The position numbers were made by a program, and so were the translations under genes. The notes under the pieces are model-generated. The model made no database searches, was not told the DNA's origin, and saw nothing but the letters and a program-made list of their open reading frames with translations. A stretch of 64,000 bases of DNA from SZUA-448 sp964602475 (lineage in GTDB: Bacteria; Bacillota; Clostridia; Lachnospirales; Lachnospiraceae). The stretch spans positions 1 through 64,000 of the forward strand of contig CAZRRN010000002.1 in the NCBI GenBank assembly GCA_964602475.1, written 5' to 3'. Below, in pieces: positions 27,411 through 35,314 of this stretch. The stretch's first letter is position 1, and each line of letters starts with the position of its first letter.

Positions 27411-29315
27411 ATGCCGCATATCAATATTCTGGATAAGGATACAATCAATAAAATTGCAGCTGGCGAAGTAGTTGAACGACCTTCCTCTGTAGTGAAGGAA
27501 CTATCTGAGAATTCAATTGATGCAGGTGCTACCGCAATTTCTGTTACAATTTCTCATGGTGGTACATCTTTGATTCGTATTACAGATAACGGCTGTGGAA
27601 TTGCAAGAGAAGATATAGAAATCGCTTTTTTGAAAAATACTACCAGTAAGATCATGAATGCAGAAGATTTGGATCATGTAGAATCGCTTGGATTTCGGGG
27701 TGAAGCGTTATCAAGTATTGCGGGAGTTGCCAAAGTTGAATTAATGACAAAGACGAAGAACGATCTGAACGGAATCCGTTATTGTATTGAGGGCGGGGAA
27801 AAGGGAATTATATCCGAAATCGGCAGCCCTGAAGGAACTACTATTGTTGTACGTGATTTGTTTTTTAATACTCCTGTTCGTAGAAAGTTTCTGAAATCGG
27901 ATATGACTGAAGCGGGTTATGTTAATGATGTAATGGAGCGCATTGCCTTGGCAAGACCGGATATATCTGTAAAATTTACTAATAATGACAAAATAATCAT
28001 CAGCACCTCAGGTAACGGGAATATAAAAGAAGTGATTTATAGCCTATACGGACGAGAAATTGCAGCTCAGGTAATCGATGTAAGCTTCAGCCTTTGTGAT
28101 ATGGCAGTAACAGGAATGATTGCACGACCTGTAATTTCAAGAGGGAACAGAAATTTTGAAAACTACTTTTTAAATGGCCGATATATACGCAATTCTATAA
28201 TTAACAAGGCAATTGAAGAAGCTTACCGAACGCATCTGATGCAGAATAAATATCCGTTTACGGTATTAAATCTTTTAATTCCGGTACAAATGTATGATGT
28301 CAATGTACATCCGGCAAAGCTTGAAGTAAGATTCACTCATCCGGAACAGATTTATGAATTTGTCTATCAGGCTGTTTCAAAGGCATTACATGAACAAAAC
28401 TATATACCGGAGGTAACCATCGGCGAAACACAGAAAGAAAAGACAACGATGGTCAAAATCACTTCTGCTCCGGAACCATTTGAACAAAACAGAGTGCAAA
28501 ATAATAAATTACACGAAGAAACTTTATTGTTAGCTGAATCACCAATGTATCAGTCAGTATCAAATGCAAAAAATGAAGAAAACCCAATATCAGAAATCAC
28601 CAGCCTGACAGAGAGGATAAATGAACCTGAAGCAGAAACTAATAACAGGAAGGATACAGCTAAAAAAGAAGCTGAGAATAATACCGCACGAATAAAAGAA
28701 GAGTTTAAACAGGAATCTTTTTTAACTGAAGAAGCAATGAAAGATCACAGAATTATCGGACAGGTTTTTTCAACCTACTGGCTGATAGAGTATGATGACA
28801 AACTATATATTATTGATCAGCATGCTGCACATGAACGTGTTTTATATGAGAAAATTATGAAGTCAATCAAAGAACATAAGCCTTCCTCGCAAAGAATCAT
28901 TCCACCAATGGTGCTGACGCTGAATCTTCATGAGATTGAAGTACTAAAACAATCTGAAGAATATCTTTCCGAACTTGGTTATGAATTTGAACCATTTGGC
29001 GGAAGAGAATATCTCGTTTCTGCTGTACCTGCGGAGCTTGAAGCAATCGGAAAACAGAATCTTCTGATGGAATTTATTGATGAAATGTGCAGAGATACAA
29101 TTCATGGTGAATCTGAACTGTTATACGAAAAGATTGCATCAATGTCATGCAAAGCAGCAGTAAAAGGCAACTGTAGACTTTCTGCAGAAGAAGCGGAATG
29201 TCTGATTGAACAGCTGTTAAACCTAGAAAATCCTTTCCGTTGCCCACATGGAAGACCTGTTATGATAGAAATAACAAAACAGGAGATGGAAAAGAAATTT
29301 AAAAGAATTTTATGA
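27411..29315 (+). CDS. mutL: DNA mismatch repair endonuclease MutL
   Basis: 634 residues. The GHKL ATPase head has KIAAGEVVERP, NSIDAGA, TDNGCGI and GFRGEAL. A poorly conserved, charged linker spans about residues 340-440. The C-terminal dimerisation domain carries the metal-dependent nuclease motif DQHAAHERVLYE (from residue 469), plus SCKAAVKGN and CPHGRPVMI, so it is the nicking type of MutL found in organisms without MutH. It starts 11 bases after mutS. Confidence 0.97.
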   Translation: MPHINILDKDTINKIAAGEVVERPSSVVKELSENSIDAGATAISVTISHGGTSLIRITDNGCGIAREDIEIAFLKNTTSKIMNAEDLDHVESLGFRGEALSSIAGVAKVELMTKTKNDLNGIRYCIEGGEKGIISEIGSPEGTTIVVRDLFFNTPVRRKFLKSDMTEAGYVNDVMERIALARPDISVKFTNNDKIIISTSGNGNIKEVIYSLYGREIAAQVIDVSFSLCDMAVTGMIARPVISRGNRNFENYFLNGRYIRNSIINKAIEEAYRTHLMQNKYPFTVLNLLIPVQMYDVNVHPAKLEVRFTHPEQIYEFVYQAVSKALHEQNYIPEVTIGETQKEKTTMVKITSAPEPFEQNRVQNNKLHEETLLLAESPMYQSVSNAKNEENPISEITSLTERINEPEAETNNRKDTAKKEAENNTARIKEEFKQESFLTEEAMKDHRIIGQVFSTYWLIEYDDKLYIIDQHAAHERVLYEKIMKSIKEHKPSSQRIIPPMVLTLNLHEIEVLKQSEEYLSELGYEFEPFGGREYLVSAVPAELEAIGKQNLLMEFIDEMCRDTIHGESELLYEKIASMSCKAAVKGNCRLSAEEAECLIEQLLNLENPFRCPHGRPVMIEITKQEMEKKFKRIL

Positions 29316-29377
29316 GTAAAAGGTTTCGTAATTATTTAATCACTCTGCTATGAAGTGATTTGTTTACAGGAGAAAGA

Positions 29378-30358
29378 ATGGACAAAACACCTTTAATTAT
29401 TTTAACCGGTCCGACTGCAGTCGGAAAAACACATTTATCCATTTTACTTGCAAAAAAGATTGGCGGAGAAATCATTTCGGCAGATTCTATGCAGGTATAT
29501 AAGCATATGGATATCGGTACGGCGAAAATAACCGCAGAAGAGATGCAGGGGATTCCTCATTATTTGATAGACTGCTATGAACCGGATCAGGATTTTAATG
29601 TGGTTCTATTTCAAAATGAGGCTAAAAGAGCAATCAAAAAAATCATCCAAAATGGACATATTCCTATTATGGTCGGAGGAACAGGTTTCTACATCCAGTC
29701 TGTTCTTTATGATGTTGATTTTACGGAGGGAGACAATGATCCTGAACTGAGACAAAAACTTGAACAGGAGGCTGCTCTTGATCAAGGTAAGAAACTTTAC
29801 GATTATTTACTTAAAATAGACCCTGCTGCTACGGAGTATATCCATAGGAATAATATAAAACGTGTTATTCGGGCTGTAGAATATTATAAAATAACCGGAA
29901 AACCGATTTCAGAGCACAATAAGCGTCAGCATGAGAATGAACCGGCATATCAGACCGCCTATTTTGTACTGACCAAAAACCGCGAAAGTCTGTATAATGA
30001 TATTGATAAACGAGTAGATCTAATGATAGAAAAGGGTCTGGTTAAGGAAGTTAAAAGTCTTCTGGAATCCGGAATTAATGCAGATATGATTTCAATGCAG
30101 GGACTTGGATATAAGGAAATTCTGCAGTACCTGAACGGAATAATACCACTTGAGGAAGCCATAGAAAGAATAAAACAAAATACAAGACATTTTGCAAAGC
30201 GTCAGCTGACATGGTTTAGAAGAGAACACGATATAATATGGGTGAATAAAGATGAGTATTCTCTTACACAACCAAATGGTGAAATAACTGTAGATAATGA
30301 AAAAATATTAGTCAGATTATTACATGAATTAACTTTGAGAAAAATAAACGAAATATAA
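29378..30358 (+). CDS. miaA: tRNA dimethylallyltransferase
   Basis: 326 residues. P-loop GPTAVGKTHLS, then SADSMQVYKHMDIGTAK and VGGTGFYIQS, all diagnostic for MiaA. It adds a dimethylallyl group to A37 of tRNAs reading UNN codons. ATG 29378 follows AGGAG; an in-frame ATG 18 bases upstream is less likely. The mutS-mutL-miaA order is widely conserved in bacteria. Confidence 0.97.
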   Translation: MDKTPLIILTGPTAVGKTHLSILLAKKIGGEIISADSMQVYKHMDIGTAKITAEEMQGIPHYLIDCYEPDQDFNVVLFQNEAKRAIKKIIQNGHIPIMVGGTGFYIQSVLYDVDFTEGDNDPELRQKLEQEAALDQGKKLYDYLLKIDPAATEYIHRNNIKRVIRAVEYYKITGKPISEHNKRQHENEPAYQTAYFVLTKNRESLYNDIDKRVDLMIEKGLVKEVKSLLESGINADMISMQGLGYKEILQYLNGIIPLEEAIERIKQNTRHFAKRQLTWFRREHDIIWVNKDEYSLTQPNGEITVDNEKILVRLLHELTLRKINEI

Positions 30359-30372
30359 TAAGAGAGGAATGT

Positions 30373-31659
30373 ATGAACAGAAGAATAATTGATAAGTATA
30401 AAGAAATGAATCTTTCAAGTGATATCATCAATTATTGTGAAAGAATAGAAAACGGATTAAGGGACCGTTTTGAAGAGATTGATGAGGTTGCCGAGTATAA
30501 TCAAATGAAGGTCATTCAGGCAATGCAGAAAAACCGTGTCTGCGAAGCCCATTTTAATGCTTCGACCGGATATGGATATAATGATGGAGGACGGGAAGCA
30601 TTAGAAGCCGTATATGCTGATATCTTTCATACGGAAGCAGCACTTGTGAGACCTCAGCTGACCTGCGGAACACATGCTCTTACTGTAGCTCTTTCTGCTA
30701 TCCTTCGTCCAGGAGATGAGCTTTATTCTCCAGTCGGCAAGCCCTATGATACTCTGGAAGGAGTAATCGGGATTACAGAACAAAAGGGATCACTGAAAGA
30801 ATTTCAAATTACTTATCGTCAGACAGATTTAAAGGATGACGGAGATTTTGATTATGAAAAAATTCAAAACTGTATCAACAGTAAAACAAAACTGGTTACA
30901 ATCCAGCGCTCAAAAGGGTACCAGACAAGACCAACGTTATCAGTTGAAAAAATTGGTCAGGTAATTGCTTTTATAAAAAAATTAAAACCGGATGTAATCT
31001 GTATGGTTGATAACTGTTACGGTGAGTTTACCGAACTGACTGAACCGACTGATGTTGGTGCGGATATGTGCGTTGGATCACTAATCAAGAATCCCGGCGG
31101 AGGGCTTGCACCTATCGGTGGGTATATCGTTGGAACAAATGAATGTATTGAAGCTTGTGCATTCCGGTTGACCGCACCCGGACTCGGCAGGGAGGTTGGA
31201 GCAACACTAGGACTGAACCGTGATTTCTTTCAAGGACTGTTTCTTGCACCAACAGTTACTGCCGGTGCATTAAAAGGAGCGATTTTTGCAGCAAATGTAT
31301 ATGAAAAACTCGGATTTCCTGTTATACCGAATGGTACAGAAGAACGGTATGATATTATTCAGGCGGTTACTCTTGGTTCAGCAGAAGCCGTAATTGCTTT
31401 TTGCAAGGGAATACAGGCTGCGGCACCGGTAGACAGCTTTGTTACCCCAGAACCCTGGCCGATGCCCGGATATCATTCGGAAGTGATTATGGCCGCCGGT
31501 GCATTTATTCAGGGATCCTCGATTGAACTATCCGCGGATGCACCGATTGAACCTCCTTATGCAGTATATTTTCAAGGGGGACTTACCTGGTATCATGCAA
31601 AGCTTGGTATTATGATGTCTCTTCAGAAGTTATGGGAAAGTAGTCTTATTTCTTTGTAA
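30373..31659 (+). CDS. PLP-dependent methionine gamma-lyase-like protein (aluminium resistance/YnbB family)
   Basis: 428 residues of the cystathionine-lyase-type PLP fold as found in the YnbB group. Visible blocks are ASTGYGYNDGGREALE, RPQLTCGTHAL, VDNCYGEFTE and the PLP lysine in GSLIKNPGGGLAPIGGY. These proteins follow miaA (often with hfq) in Firmicutes. They are annotated as aluminium resistance or methionine gamma-lyase family proteins without firm biochemistry. No hfq is found between miaA and this gene here. Confidence 0.9.
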   Translation: MNRRIIDKYKEMNLSSDIINYCERIENGLRDRFEEIDEVAEYNQMKVIQAMQKNRVCEAHFNASTGYGYNDGGREALEAVYADIFHTEAALVRPQLTCGTHALTVALSAILRPGDELYSPVGKPYDTLEGVIGITEQKGSLKEFQITYRQTDLKDDGDFDYEKIQNCINSKTKLVTIQRSKGYQTRPTLSVEKIGQVIAFIKKLKPDVICMVDNCYGEFTELTEPTDVGADMCVGSLIKNPGGGLAPIGGYIVGTNECIEACAFRLTAPGLGREVGATLGLNRDFFQGLFLAPTVTAGALKGAIFAANVYEKLGFPVIPNGTEERYDIIQAVTLGSAEAVIAFCKGIQAAAPVDSFVTPEPWPMPGYHSEVIMAAGAFIQGSSIELSADAPIEPPYAVYFQGGLTWYHAKLGIMMSLQKLWESSLISL

Positions 31660-31796
31660 AAAACTATACAAAGGTGTTTCATTATGATAAAATGAAGTCA
31701 TAAAAGATTTCAGACAAGCTGCTTTGAAACTTGTTATGGCGTGTAAAGTACGCCGGATAATATGTTATAAATCTAACGAATGAAAGGAAGAGTATT

Positions 31797-32072
31797 GTGT
31801 CAAGAGGTTCTGGAAAGAGTGGCGCTGCACTTATATTATTGTTATTGGCAGGAATTGTTATCGGTGGTTTTTTAGGTTACTTATCAAGAGATGTATCATG
31901 GCTTTCCTGGCTGAACTACGGACAGGAATTCGGTCTTGGTTCTCCGGACGGAATGGGAGCGTTACAACTGAATATCGGGGTTATAATTATTACCTTTGGT
32001 ATTTCAATTAAGATTACGATTGCCAGTATTTTAGGCGTTGTGATAAGTTTACTGATTTATTCAAGATTGTAG
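31797..32072 (+). CDS. DUF4321 family small membrane protein
   Basis: 91 residues starting at GTG 31797 with GAAAGGAAG upstream. Two membrane helices lie at about residues 9-27 and 58-90, separated by a loop with LNYGQEFGLGSPDG and LQLNIGVI. This matches DUF4321 proteins that precede radC/mreB in Clostridia. The function is unknown. A GGCGT/ACGCC hairpin lies about 40 bases upstream. Confidence 0.85.
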   Translation: MSRGSGKSGAALILLLLAGIVIGGFLGYLSRDVSWLSWLNYGQEFGLGSPDGMGALQLNIGVIIITFGISIKITIASILGVVISLLIYSRL

Positions 32073-32102
32073 ATGCTTGTTCCCCGGGAAGAACGGAGCA
32101 GA

Positions 32103-32801
32103 ATGAATCAAAAACATTTAACGGTGAAAGAACTGCCTGATACGGAACGTCCTTATGAAAAATTTGAACGTTTTGGGGCAGAAGCATTAAGTGATGCAGA
32201 ACTAATTGCTGTGATTATACGCAGTGGAACAAAGGAGGAACGTTCTGTTGATCTTGCATACAGAATTCTGCACTCCTTCGGAAAAGAAGGAAATCTTTCA
32301 GAACTTGTAAGAACAAGCCCCGAATCGCTTTGCAGAATAAAAGGAATAGGCAGAATAAAGGCAATTCAGATATTATGCGCTGCTGAGCTTGGAAGAAGAA
32401 TGTCAGAGGCCTCATTTAAAGAACGACTGGACACAAAGGATTCATCTACCATCGCTGATTACTACACACCACGTATGAAAAATCTTGAAAAGGAAATTGT
32501 TTATCTCCTTCACACAGACGGAAAATGTCGGATTACCGGAGAAGAGCGGATATCAGTAGGAACGGTGAATGCTTCTCTTATTTCCCCAAGAGATATTTTT
32601 CTTTCTGCACTTGAAAAAAAATCTGTTTTTATATTCCTGTTACATAATCATCCAAGCGGAGATCCTTCGCCTAGTAAAGAGGATGTTTATGTTACTAAGC
32701 GTGTATACGAGGTTGGCAAACTGCTTGGAATCGGTTTGATGGATCATATCATCATCGGAGACGGCAGGTATTTTAGTTTCAAAGAAGAAGGTTATATGTA
32801 G
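32103..32801 (+). CDS. radC: RadC family JAB1/MPN protein
   Basis: About 232 residues. An N-terminal helix-hairpin-helix region (ERFGAEALSDAELIAVIIRSG and GIGRIKAIQILC) is followed by a JAB metalloprotease-like domain with HNHPSGDPSPSKED. The historical link to DNA repair is weak and the true role is unknown. ATG 32103 with GGAG five bases upstream is preferred to ATG 32073. Its place just before mreB is conserved in many bacteria. Confidence 0.93.
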   Translation: MNQKHLTVKELPDTERPYEKFERFGAEALSDAELIAVIIRSGTKEERSVDLAYRILHSFGKEGNLSELVRTSPESLCRIKGIGRIKAIQILCAAELGRRMSEASFKERLDTKDSSTIADYYTPRMKNLEKEIVYLLHTDGKCRITGEERISVGTVNASLISPRDIFLSALEKKSVFIFLLHNHPSGDPSPSKEDVYVTKRVYEVGKLLGIGLMDHIIIGDGRYFSFKEEGYM

Positions 32802-32853
32802 ATGATAAATCTACAGGCGGATTTAAAAGGAAACCGCAGAAGTGGAGGAAGAA

Positions 32854-33879
32854 ATGTCATCCAGATTATATGGAATTGATTTCGGTACAAATACATTAAA
32901 GATTTATAAGAAGAATGCCGGAGTTATTTATGACACAAAGAATATTATAGCGATTGCCGATGGTGAAAAAATCATTGCAGTCGGAGATGAAGCGTTTGAT
33001 ATGCTTGGTAAAACACCATCCAATATTGAAGTTACATTTCCTGTGAAAAACGGTGTTATTGCAGATATTGCTAATATGCTGTCTCTTCTTAATACTGCAT
33101 TTGCAGAACTGGAAAGGACAAACGGAAAAGTTACCGGTGCTGAATTTATTGTTGCTTCACCGACAGATATTACCGAAGTTGAAAAACGTGCCTTTTTCGA
33201 TCTTGTCGCAAGCTCTGCCGCTAAGACAAAAAAAATTAGAATCGTAGAAAAACCGGTAGCGGATGCTCTTGGAGCAGGGCTTGATGTAACAACGGCAAAC
33301 GGTGTGATGATTGTAGATATCGGTGCTGACACAACAGAGGTATCAGTTCTTTCCCTTGGCGGAATTGTACTCAGTAAAATGATCCCTGTCGGTGGTAATA
33401 AATTTGATGAATATATTATCAATAATGTCCGAAAAAAGCATAATCTTTTAATTGGCAACAAGACAGCCGAGAATATTAAAAAAGAGCTTGCGACGGCAAT
33501 TGAACCGGAAGAAAAGACTATGAAAGTATTTGGAAGAGATGTTGTAACCGGACTTCCGATTGAACGTGAAATTACAGCAGATTTTGTTTATGAAACTATT
33601 TCAGAACTGCTGTTTTCTATTGTAGATGCAATAAGAATTGTTCTTGAAAAAACTCCGCCTGAAATTTCTTCTGACATCATTGATAACGGAATCTATGTTA
33701 CCGGAGGGACAGCAAAAATAAATGGTCTTGATAAACTATTTGCAGAAGAAACGGATTTGAAGATTAACATTTGCAACGACCCGGGAAATACAGTTGCACT
33801 TGGACTAGGAAGGATTATTGAAGACCCGAAACTGAATTCTCTTGCCCTTTCATTAAAGCAGACTTATTTCGGGAATTAA
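32854..33879 (+). CDS. mreB: Rod shape-determining protein MreB (divergent)
   Basis: 341 residues of the actin/Hsp70 ATPase fold. It polymerises under the membrane and guides lateral wall synthesis. The phosphate-1 loop is GIDFGTNTLK. The phosphate-2 loop reads DIGADTTEVSVLSLGG where MreB usually has DIGGGTTEVAV, an unusual change at the nucleotide site. The C-terminal adenine loop is YVTGGTAKINGL. ATG 32854 has GGAGG ahead; the frame is open upstream from a GTG. It opens the mreBCD-mrdA-minCDE-rodA run. Confidence 0.93.
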   Translation: MSSRLYGIDFGTNTLKIYKKNAGVIYDTKNIIAIADGEKIIAVGDEAFDMLGKTPSNIEVTFPVKNGVIADIANMLSLLNTAFAELERTNGKVTGAEFIVASPTDITEVEKRAFFDLVASSAAKTKKIRIVEKPVADALGAGLDVTTANGVMIVDIGADTTEVSVLSLGGIVLSKMIPVGGNKFDEYIINNVRKKHNLLIGNKTAENIKKELATAIEPEEKTMKVFGRDVVTGLPIEREITADFVYETISELLFSIVDAIRIVLEKTPPEISSDIIDNGIYVTGGTAKINGLDKLFAEETDLKINICNDPGNTVALGLGRIIEDPKLNSLALSLKQTYFGN

Positions 33880-33891
33880 AGGAGCATGTAA

Positions 33892-34770
33892 ATGCGTCGT
33901 ACACATGTTAAGAAAAAACTGGTATTGAGTCCAAAGTATTTATTTATTTTATTAGCTTTTATTTGCTTTATTCTGCTGTTCATTTCATTTCGTTATCCTG
34001 ATAAGACAGTTGCAATACGAAGCACAGCAGTTGATTTTGTAACACCAATGCAAAAAGGAATTAATTCAATAGGGCGTGCAATTTATAACCGGATACAGAA
34101 TTTCTCGGAAATTAACGAACTGATTGAGGAAAACACACAACTGCAGGAAGAGGTGGCGCAGTTAAAATATGAGAATAAAATGCTTCAACAGGATAACAAT
34201 GAGCTCGAAATGTATCGAAGTCTTTATGCTTTGGACCAGAAATACATTTCATATCCGAAAGTCGCAGCCAGAATTATTAGCAGAGATTCCAACAGCTTTT
34301 ACAGTACCTTTACTATTGATAAAGGCAGTGCAGACGGAATAAAGACCGATCAGAATGTTTTGTCAGGTAATGGTCTTGTTGGAATTGTAACAGAGGTTTA
34401 CACATATTCGGCAAAAGTTAGAGCAATTATAGATGATACAAGTGCATTAAGCGGAATGTTTCTGAAGTCTTCTGATACCTGTATCGTTAATGGAAATCTT
34501 CAAAGTATGAGTGAAGGCTATATTGATATCAGTATGATTAGTCTGAATGCCGATGTCGAAGAAAACGCAGAGATTGTTACCTCTCATATCAGTGATAAAT
34601 ACCATCAGGGAATTCTTGTTGGATATGCGGTTGATATTGTTACAGATGCAAGTAATATGACAAGAAAAGCAAGGCTGATTCCGGCTGTTGATTTTGAGCA
34701 TCTTGATACTGTTCTTATCATAACTGAGGTTAAGGTACAGAGCAGTGATAACGATAATATATCGGAGTAG
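33892..34770 (+). CDS. mreC: Rod shape-determining protein MreC
   Basis: 292 residues. One membrane helix (about 18-37) is followed by a coiled coil (about 75-112, with EENTQLQEEVAQLKYE) and a two-lobed beta domain containing the conserved SGNGLVGIVTEV. It links the MreB filament to PBP2 and RodA on the outer side of the membrane. It lies 12 bases after mreB and 6 before mreD. Confidence 0.95.
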   Translation: MRRTHVKKKLVLSPKYLFILLAFICFILLFISFRYPDKTVAIRSTAVDFVTPMQKGINSIGRAIYNRIQNFSEINELIEENTQLQEEVAQLKYENKMLQQDNNELEMYRSLYALDQKYISYPKVAARIISRDSNSFYSTFTIDKGSADGIKTDQNVLSGNGLVGIVTEVYTYSAKVRAIIDDTSALSGMFLKSSDTCIVNGNLQSMSEGYIDISMISLNADVEENAEIVTSHISDKYHQGILVGYAVDIVTDASNMTRKARLIPAVDFEHLDTVLIITEVKVQSSDNDNISE

Positions 34771-34776
34771 TGATTC

Positions 34777-35304
34777 ATGATGAAACTGATTCGTTTATTA
34801 ATTATTACAGCAGAACTGATTCTTTGCTACATTTTGCAGAGTTCTGTTTTTCTGTACTTTCCAGTCAATGGAATCATCTCTGATCTTATGATGATTGTAG
34901 TTGTTTCTTCGGCATTTTTATGTGGGAGCAAAACAGGAGCATTTGTAGGTTTTACAGCGGGACTAATCGTTGATATAATGGGTCAGGATGCTATTGGTTT
35001 TTGTGCTGCAATATATATGCTTTGTGGTTTTTTGTGCGGATATCTGAATCATATTTATCATCGTGATGACAATGTTACGCCGGTTATATTAACTGGAATT
35101 TCAGAACTCGTTTTTCTAAATATTTATTATGTTTTTGAATTTTTGGTCAGAGGAAGAAAAGAGTATTCCTTTTATTTGACGGAAATTATGATACCAAGAA
35201 TTGTTTTTACAATTTTAACTTCTGTTGTATTGTACAAACTATGCCAGTTAAGTGTTTACTGGACATTTATACTGGAGTCGAAACATAAAAAGCAGTCAAT
35301 GTAA
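34777..35304 (+). CDS. mreD: Rod shape-determining protein MreD
   Basis: 175 residues, nearly all hydrophobic with about five or six membrane helices. GFTAGLIVDIMGQDAIG and GFLCGYLNH match the MreD core. It is an integral membrane partner of MreC in the elongasome. The gene ends 10 bases before the PBP2 start codon. Confidence 0.92.
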   Translation: MMKLIRLLIITAELILCYILQSSVFLYFPVNGIISDLMMIVVVSSAFLCGSKTGAFVGFTAGLIVDIMGQDAIGFCAAIYMLCGFLCGYLNHIYHRDDNVTPVILTGISELVFLNIYYVFEFLVRGRKEYSFYLTEIMIPRIVFTILTSVVLYKLCQLSVYWTFILESKHKKQSM

Positions 35305-35314
35305 GGATGTTATT

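Noticed and set aside
32928..33461. Antisense reading frame of 177 codons inside mreB
   Set aside because: It is fully covered by the strongly supported mreB gene, has no ribosome-binding site and shows no recognisable protein motif.
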